Source of the DNA: Psychrobacter sp. Cmf 22.2
Lineage (GTDB): Bacteria > Pseudomonadota > Gammaproteobacteria > Pseudomonadales > Moraxellaceae
Length of the DNA: 64,000 bases
Direction: 5' to 3'
Assembly (NCBI RefSeq): GCF_001921745.1
Contig: NZ_MRYA01000001.1
Coordinates: 930,001 to 994,000 of the forward strand
Shown: in pieces, positions 45,268 through 54,560 of the stretch
How positions within the stretch are numbered: the first letter of the stretch is position 1
Layout: the number at the start of each line of letters is the position of its first letter
The notes under the pieces: model-generated
The model's input: the letters and a program-made list of their open reading frames with translations, nothing else
What the model was told of the DNA's origin: nothing
Databases searched by the model: none
Translations under genes and position numbers: made by a program

Positions 45268-48249
45268 ATGTCTACTGTGTCATCAAAAACCCAATCATTT
45301 ATAGCCTTGCCATTGACACTTGCGGTGTCAACCTTGCTTATCAGCGCATGTAGCAATACGTCAGCGGTAAAAAATACCGGTGCTACCAATAGCTCGTCTG
45401 TCGTGAATAAACGTCCAGCCAAACAGTCTGGAGCTGCTCGCCCAAGTACGAGTGATGACTACTCAACTGCATTTTTGGATGCAGAAAGCCTAGATGAGTT
45501 GGCAGACTTGTTAGAAGCGACTGATATGACCATGGTTGAAGACAACAAACTGGCTATTCAGCAATACGGTGATCTGTGGAATCGTCTAAGAGCTGGTTAT
45601 CGTATGAACGGTGGTCAGCCTATTTACAACCAGCGTATCGAAGGGCAAAAGAGTTGGTTTACTAGCAGGCAAGATTATTTAAACCGATTGACTGCGCGTG
45701 CCAGTCGTTATATTTACCATACAGTACGCGAAGCTGAGCGTCGCAATATTCCAACTGAGCTTGCTCTATTACCAGTAATTGAAAGCTCCTATGATCCGAG
45801 TGGCACCAGTAGTGCAGCGGCAGCAGGTTTGTGGCAGTTTATTCCAAGTACTGGCCGGATTTATGGTTTGAATCAAAGTAGTACCTATGATGGTCGCCGT
45901 GATGTGATTGAATCGACACGTGCAGCCTATGACTTTTTGACAGCATTATACAATCAATTCGGTAGTTGGGAGCTGGCATTAGCAGCCTATAACGCAGGCC
46001 CTGGCCGTGTACAAAAAGCCATCGATGCCAATGCCGCTCGTGGTCTGCCCACTGACTATTGGTCACTTAGACTGCCTACTGAAACGATGAACTATGTACC
46101 ACGCTTTTTGGCGGTGGCCGAAATCGTCGCTAAACCTGAGCAGTATGGCGTGTATCTACCAGCTATTGCCAACCGTCAGCATTTTCGTAGTGTGCCGGTG
46201 AACTATGGTGTCAGTTTGGCTGAAGTGTCACAAGTGACTGGTGTCAGCTATGATGAACTAGAGAGACTAAACACGGCTCTTACCTCAGGACGTGTTGATG
46301 CTTCAGGCCCACAGCGTATCATTATCCCCAATGATATTAGTACCAATCTTGACGCCAAACTTATATCGCTAAGAGGTAATGGCACAAGTAATGTCATTGC
46401 ATCAAGCAATACGAGCAGCTCAAGCAGTACTACTGCGCCAAGTTATAACAGTCAGCCGTATACTAGCTCGTCATTACCTTCTACTGGTAGCGGCTTGGCA
46501 GATTACGCGGCTAGTGCAAGCGTGCCGCAGCAAACAACCAGTTATATCTCCCCGACATCGTCTCGTGGCTCTGGATATAATAGTAGTTCAACAGCTCGCA
46601 CCGAACCGCCTATTACAAGTAAAGAGATCAGTAAGATTAATGCTGAGCTACAAAGCAGTAATAGCTTACCGACGACTTCTGCACAGATTACCCAAAACAA
46701 TACCATCGTCCAAGAGCCTCCGCTTAGTAAAGAAGAGCGCGACTTCATCGCCAATCAGATTCGAGCCAAAACGCCTGAAACCGACGTTATCAATGCTGAT
46801 GGCAACATCAATCTGTCAGCAGTGCAGACGCAGCAGTCTATTTTGGAGGCCAGTGGGGAAGATAAAAAACTTAGCTTTGCAAAAACGCCAGTCAGTAAGC
46901 CAAAACCTCAAGGTAAACGTACGACTTATACCGTAAAACGCGGTGACACCTTATCAAATATTGCCAGTCGTGCAGGCGTAAGCTGGCGCGATATCACTGA
47001 ATGGAATCAGATCGATGCCAAGGCAAAGCTACTATCTGGTAGCACTTTATATCTGTACGATGCCAAGCCCATTGAGCCATTGAGTAGTGCAAATACACAG
47101 ACCAAAGACCAGCCAGACAGTTACATTGTACAATCGGGTGACACCCTTATCGGTACGGCAAACCGCTTTGGCTTATCAGTGACACAGCTAGCAACTTACA
47201 ATAATTTGAGTAGCCGTTCTGATTTATTAAAAGGTCAAAAACTGTGGTTAATACCAGGCAAAGTTACCGCTCCAGCCACAACGCCTGCTGCACCCTCTAC
47301 TAAAGCTCGTAAATCTAGCACTGCGACTAAAAACTACAGAGTAAAACCTGGTGATGGTCTCATTGCGTTAGCGCGTCAGTTTGGTATGGCAGCCAATACG
47401 CTGGCCAGTCTCAATGGTATTCGGGCAACAGACTCTTTATACGTAGGTCAAACGCTCAAAGTACCTGATAGTGTCGATCTTTCTGCCAATAACAATTCTA
47501 GTAGTACAAATACGAGCAGTGCTAATAGCTCAGTCTCTACCAGTCGCTATACAGTAAAGTCAGGAGAGACACTAATTGGTATTGCTAATAGTATTGGTGT
47601 CAGTGCAGAAGAGGTCGCGGCAGTGAATAGCAATTTTAATGCTAAAGCTCGCTTGCAACGCGGGCAGACAATTAAGGTGCCTGTATCAAAAGCAGAAGTA
47701 AATCGCCAATTAAACAATCAACCCATAAGCTATAAAGTACAATCCGGTGATAGCTTAACAGGGGTGGCCCGTCGCTATAATATTGGTATCAGTGACTTAG
47801 CAGCAGCCAATGGTCTGAGTACGACTTCAAACTTAATACGTGGTCGTACTATCACTATTCCAGCCAGTGGCAGTGCCCGCGCTGCTAGTAATAATACCAG
47901 CTCTAGTAGCCAAAGTACGGCAACCAGCAGTAGTGGCAAAGTGCTTGGCAACACTGAAAATTATAGAGTACAGTCAGGCGATGGTTTGATTGCTTTATCA
48001 CGTCGTTTTGGTATTGCAGTAGAGGATTTGGCAGCGACTAATAATATGGCGACCAATGCTCAGCTACAGCGCGGCCAAACCATCAAAGTCCCTAAGGCTA
48101 CGGTGCGATATACGGTTGGCTCTGGTGATAGTCTTATCGGACTGGCTCGTAAGTATGGGGTCTCAACCCAAGAGCTTGCTGATATGAACAATATCGCGGC
48201 AGATACTATGCTACAACGTGGTCAACGCCTGACAGTACCTAATCGCTAA
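45268..48249 (+). CDS. mltD: Membrane-bound lytic murein transglycosylase D with seven LysM repeats
   Basis: 993 aa, about twice the length of E. coli MltD (452 aa). A lipoprotein signal ends at LISAC (Cys about residue 28). The SLT (family 1) transglycosylase domain spans roughly residues 150-275: ALLPVIESSYDP with catalytic Glu near 172, AAGLWQFIPSTGRIYGL and LALAAYNAGPGRV. LysM repeats then begin near residues 554, 619, 690, 761, 822, 899 and 948 (for example YTVKRGDTLSNIASRAG), with Ser/Thr/Asn-rich linkers. E. coli MltD has two LysM copies. It cuts glycan strands to 1,6-anhydro-muropeptides. Convergent with mltF, sharing a terminator. Confidence 0.95.
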   Translation: MSTVSSKTQSFIALPLTLAVSTLLISACSNTSAVKNTGATNSSSVVNKRPAKQSGAARPSTSDDYSTAFLDAESLDELADLLEATDMTMVEDNKLAIQQYGDLWNRLRAGYRMNGGQPIYNQRIEGQKSWFTSRQDYLNRLTARASRYIYHTVREAERRNIPTELALLPVIESSYDPSGTSSAAAAGLWQFIPSTGRIYGLNQSSTYDGRRDVIESTRAAYDFLTALYNQFGSWELALAAYNAGPGRVQKAIDANAARGLPTDYWSLRLPTETMNYVPRFLAVAEIVAKPEQYGVYLPAIANRQHFRSVPVNYGVSLAEVSQVTGVSYDELERLNTALTSGRVDASGPQRIIIPNDISTNLDAKLISLRGNGTSNVIASSNTSSSSSTTAPSYNSQPYTSSSLPSTGSGLADYAASASVPQQTTSYISPTSSRGSGYNSSSTARTEPPITSKEISKINAELQSSNSLPTTSAQITQNNTIVQEPPLSKEERDFIANQIRAKTPETDVINADGNINLSAVQTQQSILEASGEDKKLSFAKTPVSKPKPQGKRTTYTVKRGDTLSNIASRAGVSWRDITEWNQIDAKAKLLSGSTLYLYDAKPIEPLSSANTQTKDQPDSYIVQSGDTLIGTANRFGLSVTQLATYNNLSSRSDLLKGQKLWLIPGKVTAPATTPAAPSTKARKSSTATKNYRVKPGDGLIALARQFGMAANTLASLNGIRATDSLYVGQTLKVPDSVDLSANNNSSSTNTSSANSSVSTSRYTVKSGETLIGIANSIGVSAEEVAAVNSNFNAKARLQRGQTIKVPVSKAEVNRQLNNQPISYKVQSGDSLTGVARRYNIGISDLAAANGLSTTSNLIRGRTITIPASGSARAASNNTSSSSQSTATSSSGKVLGNTENYRVQSGDGLIALSRRFGIAVEDLAATNNMATNAQLQRGQTIKVPKATVRYTVGSGDSLIGLARKYGVSTQELADMNNIAADTMLQRGQRLTVPNR

Positions 48250-48284
48250 CCTGTCATTGCTTACGATTAATATAATGCAATAAT

Positions 48285-48318
48285 AAAAAAGCTGCTCTTA
48301 TTTAGGAGCAGCTTTTTT
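48285..48318. terminator. Bidirectional terminator between mltD and mltF
   Basis: AAAAAAGCTGCTC (48285-48297) pairs perfectly with GAGCAGCTTTTTT (48306-48318) across an 8-nt loop, giving T-runs on both strands for the convergent genes. Confidence 0.88.
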
Positions 48319-48342
48319 GTGTTTTTCTATAAGCTTATTTGC

Positions 48343-49551
48343 TTAAACCATACGAGTTTTAATCGTTTCAAGATAGCTTCTGATATTACTTACATAATGC
48401 ATCGCCTGTCCATAACGACTATTGGAAGCTCTGTTTTCTGACAAATACGTATAGACGTTCGCCCAGCTTTTATCATCGATACCTGCATCACTTAATTTGC
48501 GCTGTATACGTTTGACCGCATTGGGGCCCATGTTGTAAGCTGCAAGTGCAAACCAGATTCGGTCAGTCTTTGGCACATCAGCAAAGTCAGCTTTCATCTG
48601 CTCTAAATAACGAGCACCGCCGCCAATGCTTTGGTAAGGATCGACACGATCTGAGACGCCCATTGCTTTTGCAGTGTTGTTAGTTAGCATCATCAAACCG
48701 CGTACACCTGTCGGTGATACAGCGTTGGCATCTAAATGCGACTCTTGATAGCCCATCGCCACTAGCAATTCCCAATCATGATTATAGTTGCGGGCTTGTT
48801 CTTCAAAAGAAGACTGGTAATCAGGCAGCTTTTCTGTCAATGTTTTTTTAAAATGGTCTTGACTGTAAGCATCTTTTAGTAAGTTTTGATTATAAAATGC
48901 AGCAAGCTTTTGTGTGTTTTCAAGCTTGATACTATCACATAAGAAGTAACTGGCTTTTTGGGACAATGGATCATCCGCTTGGTTAAACGTCCAGCTAACT
49001 TTAGGATGTAAACCATTTTTTGTTAGGCTAGTATCATAACCGCAACTGACATTAATAGAGGACAAATCCAGCTGACTTTTTAGCTGCGTACTCGCCGTCG
49101 TCAATGCCATATCAGCGTCACCTGATTTTAGCGCTCTTAATGCTGCCTCTTCACTAGCATAAGCTTTTAAGTCAATCTCAACGCCAAGCTCATCAGCATA
49201 ACCACGTACTAGGTCAAAACCAAAGCCGTGTTGAAAGCCGTCGGTCGCAAAATAAGTGCTGTCTCCTGGGACAGCTGCGATCGTGAGAGTCTCCTCAAGC
49301 ATCACTTTCGCATAAGTTGGTACTGCCGAGTCCATCATGGTGAGACTTTCAGCAGGTAAGGAGAGAAGAGCAATACTAGATACTTGTGCCATCTTTTTCG
49401 TTTTGGCAAAACGGGTCAACTTGGTAGGGGTAACGGATGAAACGATGTTACTTTTGGTGCTAAGTGAGCGCTTGGATGGACGCAGTAAATAAGAAATACG
49501 GCGTTTAGCACCTTGCGCAGATACTTTTACACGATAAGTAATACGCTGCAT
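48343..49551 (-). CDS. mltF: Lytic transglycosylase F-type protein (solute-binding domain plus SLT)
   Basis: 402 aa. Residues about 85-215 resemble the periplasmic solute-binding domain of MltF (GFGFDLVRGYADELGVEIDL, GDADMALTTAST). Residues about 255-390 are an SLT domain with catalytic Glu in AMGYQESHLDANAVSPTGVRGLMML and ALAAYNMGPNAVKR. This order is that of E. coli MltF, which is controlled by peptides bound to the first domain. The N-terminus is unusual: about 80 residues rich in Lys, Arg, Ser and Thr, without a clear hydrophobic signal peptide, only a weak core around MAQVSSIALLSLPAES. Export is therefore unproven, or the start is internal. Confidence 0.87.
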   Translation of the reverse strand: MQRITYRVKVSAQGAKRRISYLLRPSKRSLSTKSNIVSSVTPTKLTRFAKTKKMAQVSSIALLSLPAESLTMMDSAVPTYAKVMLEETLTIAAVPGDSTYFATDGFQHGFGFDLVRGYADELGVEIDLKAYASEEAALRALKSGDADMALTTASTQLKSQLDLSSINVSCGYDTSLTKNGLHPKVSWTFNQADDPLSQKASYFLCDSIKLENTQKLAAFYNQNLLKDAYSQDHFKKTLTEKLPDYQSSFEEQARNYNHDWELLVAMGYQESHLDANAVSPTGVRGLMMLTNNTAKAMGVSDRVDPYQSIGGGARYLEQMKADFADVPKTDRIWFALAAYNMGPNAVKRIQRKLSDAGIDDKSWANVYTYLSENRASNSRYGQAMHYVSNIRSYLETIKTRMV

Positions 49552-49587
49552 GGATGTCTCCTAATGTTAGCCATCCTGCTTACCGCA

Positions 49588-49642
49588 AAGCTAGCTTCAC
49601 AATGTTTACATAAATAATAAGTAGACATTGTGAAGCTAGCTT
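49588..49642. repeat. Perfect 18-bp inverted repeat with 19-nt loop
   Basis: AAGCTAGCTTCACAATGT (49588-49605) and ACATTGTGAAGCTAGCTT (49625-49642) are exact complements, separated by 19 nt of A/T-rich sequence. It lies 37 nt upstream of the mltF start, in an 863-nt gap. No T-tract follows, so it is not a standard terminator; it may be an operator, an RNA structure or a small mobile relic. Confidence 0.7.
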
Positions 49643-50034
49643 AGATGTCGTACAGCTCATGCGTTCAGATCGCTAATAATACAGATCTTAATATTATGAG
49701 CATTACAACACTCCAATCAATATAATAGTGAGTTTATAAAACAGCATAATAAACCCTGTGCTACAGTCCTAAGTATGTTAAAAATAACATCACCTAAGTA
49801 AAGCTACACAAATAAAGACAAAGAACAATGACAGTTACGTCACCTTCATCAATAATGGCCAAGAATACGCTTAAAACATTATATTGACTATAGGTAAGGT
49901 CATGAATAAGTTATTGAGACAAAAATTAAATAATAACTTGCTGTAAAATCAAATAACAATATAGGTTATAAATATTTGATTTTATTGGCAATATTATGCT
50001 GTCCAGCAATGTTAATAATGAATTGTATGGACTC

Positions 50035-50071
50035 TGAGACACCAATTATTTATAGTGCAATTGGTGTCTCA
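50035..50071. repeat. Perfect 13-bp inverted repeat
   Basis: TGAGACACCAATT (50035-50047) pairs with AATTGGTGTCTCA (50059-50071), with an 11-nt loop. It lies in the same gap between mltF and the Nif3-like gene. No T-tract follows. Function unknown. Confidence 0.6.
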
Positions 50072-50193
50072 TCTCATACAACCAGATTATAAATTCATTG
50101 CAACGTCACACTAAAAAAGCATCGATCTTAATGTACAATGAATACATAAGTCATCTCTTATTAGCTTGGCGTTATAACCGGAGGCCATAGTAA

Positions 50194-50250
50194 ATGGGAA
50201 GTTTCATGACAAAACATTCTCTTGTAATGTTGACTTTATATGGCTTATAA
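50194..50250 (+). CDS. Possible 18-codon small ORF
   Basis: ATG 50194 is preceded by GGAGG (50180-50184) at 9-nt spacing, which is stronger than most sites in this window. The peptide is MGSFMTKHSLVMLTLYGL, a short hydrophobic sequence, ending at TAA 50248-50250. No promoter could be placed with confidence. It may be a leader peptide, a small membrane protein or chance. It is the only coding candidate in the 863-nt gap 49552-50414. Confidence 0.3.
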   Translation: MGSFMTKHSLVMLTLYGL

Positions 50251-50414
50251 GGCCATTATTCAAGTAAAGTTAATTAAAGAGTGATAAAACTTAACAATTC
50301 GGCAATAGACGGTCAAAAACAGCTATTATATTCATATAAACGAATAAAGTCTACTTTGTCGACAGTCAGACGGTATTACATTAATATTTTTTGAGAAAGT
50401 TCTACGGTGTAGGG

Positions 50415-51242
50415 TTAAGCAGGGTTATCGATATCGATAAATGTCACTGGTAGCCCAAAGTGCTGAGCCACCACCTCTCCAAGCGCCTGAATACCGCCGC
50501 GTTCTGTCGCATGATGTCCACAAGCAAAGTAGTCAACCCCAAGCTCGCGCGCGCTATGTGTGGTGCGTTCAGATATCTCACCAGACAGATATGCATCGCA
50601 TTTCATCATAGCGGCCTGCTCAATCATATCTTGCGCACCGCCTGTACATAAGCCTATACGTTCGATCAGTTTTGCGTTGTTTGACTCACCTTCGTTTGTG
50701 AAGCGAAAGTCGCTTGAAATATGTAGAGGCACGCGCCCTAGTGCTTGAGTAATCGTTTGAATCAGGGTTTCGACACTTTGCGGCGTACAAATAGCGATAT
50801 TGCCAACAGGGTGGGATTCATGAGGGTAGAGGGCTTCCGTGATCGTCAGTCCTAGCATCTCAGCGAGCTTGGCATTATTACCGATGATAGGGTGCGCATC
50901 AAGCGGTAGGTGATAGCCAATCATCGAGATACCGTGTTGCATCAATTTGCGAATGCGCCGACCCTTCATACCAGTAATAGGCTCAGGTTCACCTTTCCAA
51001 AAGTAGCCATGATGTACCATGATCGCATCGGCTTTTGCCTCGATAGCAGCATCGATTAAAGCTTCACAAGCAGTAACGCCTGTCACAATACGTCTGATAG
51101 GCTGCCCGCCATCTACTTGCAATCCATTTGGGGCATAGTCTTTAAAGGCGTTTGCAGATAAATAGTCATCGCAAAACTGCGCTAACGCTTGGGCAGTAAT
51201 CGTTACTTTTGACGATTCGTTTAATGGGTCTTTGGCTGGCAT
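50415..51242 (-). CDS. Nif3-like dinuclear metal centre hexameric protein (YbgI family)
   Basis: 275 aa. Recognised from YAPNGLQVDGGQPIRRIVTGVTACEALIDAAIEAKADAIMVHHGYFW, where HHG supplies metal ligands, IGYHLPLDAHPIIGNNAKLAEMLGL, and the C-terminal FACGHHATERGGIQALGE with the second ligand set. Members form toroidal hexamers with a two-metal site. The molecular role is unsettled; YbgI has been linked to DNA and metal metabolism. The gene stands alone, divergent from the htrA-type protease. Confidence 0.9.
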   Translation of the reverse strand: MPAKDPLNESSKVTITAQALAQFCDDYLSANAFKDYAPNGLQVDGGQPIRRIVTGVTACEALIDAAIEAKADAIMVHHGYFWKGEPEPITGMKGRRIRKLMQHGISMIGYHLPLDAHPIIGNNAKLAEMLGLTITEALYPHESHPVGNIAICTPQSVETLIQTITQALGRVPLHISSDFRFTNEGESNNAKLIERIGLCTGGAQDMIEQAAMMKCDAYLSGEISERTTHSARELGVDYFACGHHATERGGIQALGEVVAQHFGLPVTFIDIDNPA

Positions 51243-51547
51243 TGGGTGTCCTTATAATTTAAGTCATTGTTTTAGGTAATCAGATAATCAAAGTATATAA
51301 ATCTTGTGGTAAATATTTTAGCATGATGTTGCAAATGAGTAGATAAACCCCATAACTGAAATGGTACACGATACGTTACTATTTTGATGTATGGACAGTT
51401 ATAATCTACATACGTGAGCCTACTCGATGAATAGGTTTTGACGGGTTGTGTGGTACTTAATAGCAAACATAAATAGCAAGCAAAAAATAGTCGTCATCCC
51501 ATTGTATTCAATAACGTCTGTTTGATTAAATTTATAGAGGTTTATAT
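51243..51547. other. Intergenic region between the Nif3-like gene and the HtrA-type gene
   Basis: 305 nt between divergent genes, AT-rich. I see no gene, strong hairpin or recognisable sigma-E promoter in it. Confidence 0.4.
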
Positions 51548-52900
51548 ATGTCGTCATCTCCAAACACCAACAACAAGGCAACGCTATGGAAGTGGTTGCC
51601 TTGGGTTTTATTGCTGATAATAATTGCAGGGTTTGTTTGGTTGTTCATGAGTATGAAGACGCCATCAGAGACGACATGGGAGCCACCAAGAACGACAGCG
51701 GCTGAGCAAGAAGCCATAGCACCTGCATCTGATAAACCTGAGCCTATTGACTCGTATCATAATGCGGTCGCTCGCGCCTCGCAGTCGGTGGTCAATATCT
51801 ATACCACTCAAACCATGGCTGAACATCCATATATGGATGATCCTGTCTTGCGCCGTTTTTTTGAATTCCATGGCGGGCCACAAGGTCAAGGGCAGGGGCC
51901 GACCAATCTAGGCTCTGGTGTCATCGTGTCAGAGGATGGTTATATCGTTACCAATGCTCACGTCATCGAAAAAGCGGATGAGATTACAGTGGCTTTTAAT
52001 GACGGGCGTAAAAGTCGAGCCAAAGTTATCGGTACGGATCCCGATAGTGATTTGGCCGTGATCAAAGTTGATATGACAGGACTTACGCCGCTTGGCTTTC
52101 GTGAAGAGCCTAGTCGCGTTGGCGACTTAGCATTGGCAATTGGTAATCCATTTGGTGTCGGTCAAACGGTCACCCAAGGGATTATTTCGGCAACTGGTCG
52201 TACGGGTCTTGGGGTCAATAAGTTTGAAGACTTTATCCAGACGGATGCTGCTATCAATCCGGGTAACTCAGGCGGGGCGCTTGTCGATGCTCGTGGTGAG
52301 CTGGTCGGTATTAACACAGTGATCTTTTCGCGCTCTGGTGGCTCGATGGGGATTGGCTTTGCTATTCCAACCGCTATCGTTGAGCAGGTCATGAATGCGC
52401 TTATTAAAGATGGTAAAGTCAGTCGCGGCTGGCTAGGTATCGAGATCCAATCACAACTACGTGACCCAACTCGCCTTGAGACCTCGACAGGGGTAGAAGT
52501 CTTAAATGTCGTCGCTCAAGGTCCTGCTGCCAAAAGTGGGCTAAGAACCGGTGATATTATTTTGACCATCGATGGTGTCGAGATGACGGATGCCAATACT
52601 TTAATCCAGTATGTAGCGCGTAAGGCACCAACGACTGAGCTAAACGCTCAAGTACTGCGCAATGGCCAAAATAAGCAAGTTAAGATTATGCTCGAAGAGC
52701 GTCCTGTTCAAGAAGTCGTAGAAGTTCAGACACCTAGAATCTTGCACGATGACAGATTAAGCGGTCAAGGCGGTACAGGGGCTCAAGGTGAAGAGCATTA
52801 CTATGATGATCCAGATGCGCCTATGATGTCAGAAGAAGAGCGCAACCGTATGCGTGAAGAGCTGCTAAAACTGTTTGAGCAAGACACTGCGCCGCAATAA
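51548..52900 (+). CDS. Periplasmic serine protease of the Do/HtrA family (DegS/AlgW/MucD type)
   Basis: 450 aa. One N-terminal membrane segment (about residues 15-34, WLPWVLLLIIIAGFVWLF) anchors a periplasmic protease. The triad is His138 (VTNAHVIE), Asp168 (DPDSDLAVIKVD) and Ser241 (NPGNSGGALVD). One PDZ domain spans about residues 280-375 (GWLGIEIQ, AAKSGLRTGDIILTIDG). A Glu/Asp/Gln-rich tail of about 70 residues follows. The single PDZ and uncleaved anchor resemble DegS/AlgW, the sensors of misfolded outer-membrane proteins, but the extra C-terminal tail is unlike DegS. No rseA/rseB-like genes are nearby, so the sigma-E role is inference. Confidence 0.9.
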   Translation: MSSSPNTNNKATLWKWLPWVLLLIIIAGFVWLFMSMKTPSETTWEPPRTTAAEQEAIAPASDKPEPIDSYHNAVARASQSVVNIYTTQTMAEHPYMDDPVLRRFFEFHGGPQGQGQGPTNLGSGVIVSEDGYIVTNAHVIEKADEITVAFNDGRKSRAKVIGTDPDSDLAVIKVDMTGLTPLGFREEPSRVGDLALAIGNPFGVGQTVTQGIISATGRTGLGVNKFEDFIQTDAAINPGNSGGALVDARGELVGINTVIFSRSGGSMGIGFAIPTAIVEQVMNALIKDGKVSRGWLGIEIQSQLRDPTRLETSTGVEVLNVVAQGPAAKSGLRTGDIILTIDGVEMTDANTLIQYVARKAPTTELNAQVLRNGQNKQVKIMLEERPVQEVVEVQTPRILHDDRLSGQGGTGAQGEEHYYDDPDAPMMSEEERNRMREELLKLFEQDTAPQ

Positions 52901-52925
52901 GCAAGACAGACATAGCTATTAATAT

Positions 52926-52962
52926 AAAAGCGCGCTATCTTATCTAAGGTAGCGCGCTTTTT
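52926..52962. terminator. Bidirectional terminator between the protease and yfaE-like genes
   Basis: AAAAGCGCGCTA (52926-52937) pairs with TAGCGCGCTTTT (52950-52961), and the stem extends inward through CTT/AAG. T-runs occur on both strands; the flanking genes converge. Confidence 0.88.
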
Positions 52963-52993
52963 GTTGAGTGCTTTTATTTTAATAAATGAGTGA

Positions 52994-53260
52994 TTACTTC
53001 ACGATAGGCTCATGATTGATATAAATGACGCCTTGCACACGGCAACAGCAAGGCAGGATTTCATCTTCTTCGATCATAGCAAGCGGTGTAAACGGATAGT
53101 CAACTACGTGTGAGCTGGCTATGCGCTTGACTCGGCAGCTACCACAATAACCCTCACGGCACTGATAATTGACCTCGTGCCCTGTACGCAGTAGCCCATC
53201 AAGCAGACTTTCATCGTCATGCAAATAAAACTGTTTTTTACTGGTCATTACCCAAGTCAT
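52994..53260 (-). CDS. yfaE: 2Fe-2S ferredoxin, YfaE-like, ribonucleotide reductase partner
   Basis: 88 aa plant-type ferredoxin. Cluster ligands lie in CREGYCGSCRV and CCCRVQG, with the last conserved Cys about 30 residues after the third. In E. coli YfaE maintains or regenerates the diferric-tyrosyl cofactor of NrdB, and the gene follows nrdB as it does here (about 115 nt downstream on the same strand). Length and neighbour both fit. An ATG four codons in (53248) is an equal start candidate. Confidence 0.9.
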   Translation of the reverse strand: MTWVMTSKKQFYLHDDESLLDGLLRTGHEVNYQCREGYCGSCRVKRIASSHVVDYPFTPLAMIEEDEILPCCCRVQGVIYINHEPIVK

Positions 53261-53374
53261 AGTCTATCCCAGTAGTACTTTATTAACACTATATCCATCT
53301 ATTCAGAGCGTATTTTATCCTTAAGACGCAGAACTATCTTTAAGCTTTAAGTCATTTTAAATCTCAAAGATGTC

Positions 53375-54508
53375 TTAAAGTTCAAAGTCATCAAAGTCGC
53401 TGTCTGATAGATCCGAATCAATCTGCCCGACCAAGTACGAGCTGATCTCTGTCTCTTGCGGGGCAACTTGTACGTTATCAGACGACAACCACGTATTGAT
53501 CCATGGAATCGGATTTGATTTCGAATTTGGGAACGCTGATGGCAAGCCGACCGCTTCCATACGCAAGTTCGTAATGTATTCAATATATTGGCAAAGGATG
53601 TCTTTATTAAGACCGATCATCGAGCCATCTTTAAACAGATAGCTGGCCCATTCTTTTTCTTGCTCGGCCGCCTTACGGAATATCTCTACACTTTCATCAT
53701 AGCACTCGCTTGCAATCTCGACCATCTCAGGATCGTCTTTGCCGTTGCGCATTAAGTTGAGCATGTGCTGCGTGCCAGTTAGATGTAGTGCCTCATCACG
53801 AGCGATAAGCTTGATAATTTTGGCATTACCTTCCATCAATTTGCGCTCAGCAAAGGCAAACGAGCAGGCAAACGACACATAAAAGCGAATGGCTTCTAAG
53901 ACGTTGACTGCCATGATGCACAGATACATCTGTTTTTTAAGAGATTTTAAATCGACAGTGATTTGTTCGCCATTGACGCTATGCGTACCCGGTCCGTATA
54001 GACTGTATAACTGCGAATTGCGATACAAGTTATCATAGTATTTGGCAATGTCGGACGCACGCCCTAAGATATGCTCATTTTGCATGATGTCATCAAAGAC
54101 GATACCTGGATCATTGACGATATTACGAATGATATGGGTGTAGCTGCGCGAGTGGATGGTCTCAGAGAATGACCATGTCTCAATCCAAGTCTCAAGCTCA
54201 GGAATCGATACCAGTGGCAATAGCACCACGTTTGGGCTACGGCCTTGAATAGAGTCGAGTAGGGTCTGATACTTGAGATTGCTAATAAAAATATGCTGCT
54301 CATGCGAGGACAAGTTACCAAAGTCGATACGGTCTTTTGATACATCGACTTCTTCTGGACGCCAAAAAAACGACAGCTGCTTTTCGATCAATTGCTCAAA
54401 GATAGGGTGTTTTTGTTGGTCGTAGCGGGCGATATTGACCGGCTGACCAAAGAACATTGGCTCTTTTAGGGCATTGTTTGGCGTTTGAGAAAAAATCGAG
54501 TACGTCAT
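53375..54508 (-). CDS. nrdB: Ribonucleoside-diphosphate reductase class Ia, beta subunit
   Basis: 377 aa, equal to E. coli NrdB. It houses the diiron-tyrosyl radical. Visible landmarks: [35 protein letters not shown] (iron ligands Glu and His, and the radical Tyr), [32 protein letters not shown] (ligands) and the C-terminal [12 protein letters not shown], which docks to NrdA. AAAGG precedes ATG 54508. In most gammaproteobacteria nrdB follows nrdA directly; here about 3.3 kb of other genes on the same strand lies between them. Confidence 0.97.
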   Translation of the reverse strand: MTYSIFSQTPNNALKEPMFFGQPVNIARYDQQKHPIFEQLIEKQLSFFWRPEEVDVSKDRIDFGNLSSHEQHIFISNLKYQTLLDSIQGRSPNVVLLPLVSIPELETWIETWSFSETIHSRSYTHIIRNIVNDPGIVFDDIMQNEHILGRASDIAKYYDNLYRNSQLYSLYGPGTHSVNGEQITVDLKSLKKQMYLCIMAVNVLEAIRFYVSFACSFAFAERKLMEGNAKIIKLIARDEALHLTGTQHMLNLMRNGKDDPEMVEIASECYDESVEIFRKAAEQEKEWASYLFKDGSMIGLNKDILCQYIEYITNLRMEAVGLPSAFPNSKSNPIPWINTWLSSDNVQVAPQETEISSYLVGQIDSDLSDSDFDDFEL

Positions 54509-54560
54509 TGTTCTACCTTTATCAGTAATACGGTTGTTGGTTTATATGGAGTTGATTGTT

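Noticed and set aside
45268..48249. LysM repeats of mltD as a CRISPR-like or DNA-level tandem array
   Set aside because: The similarity is at protein level with variable spacing; nucleotide repeats are not exact.
49588..49642. The 18-bp inverted repeat as an insertion sequence end
   Set aside because: There is no transposase or target duplication nearby, and the arms are only 19 nt apart.
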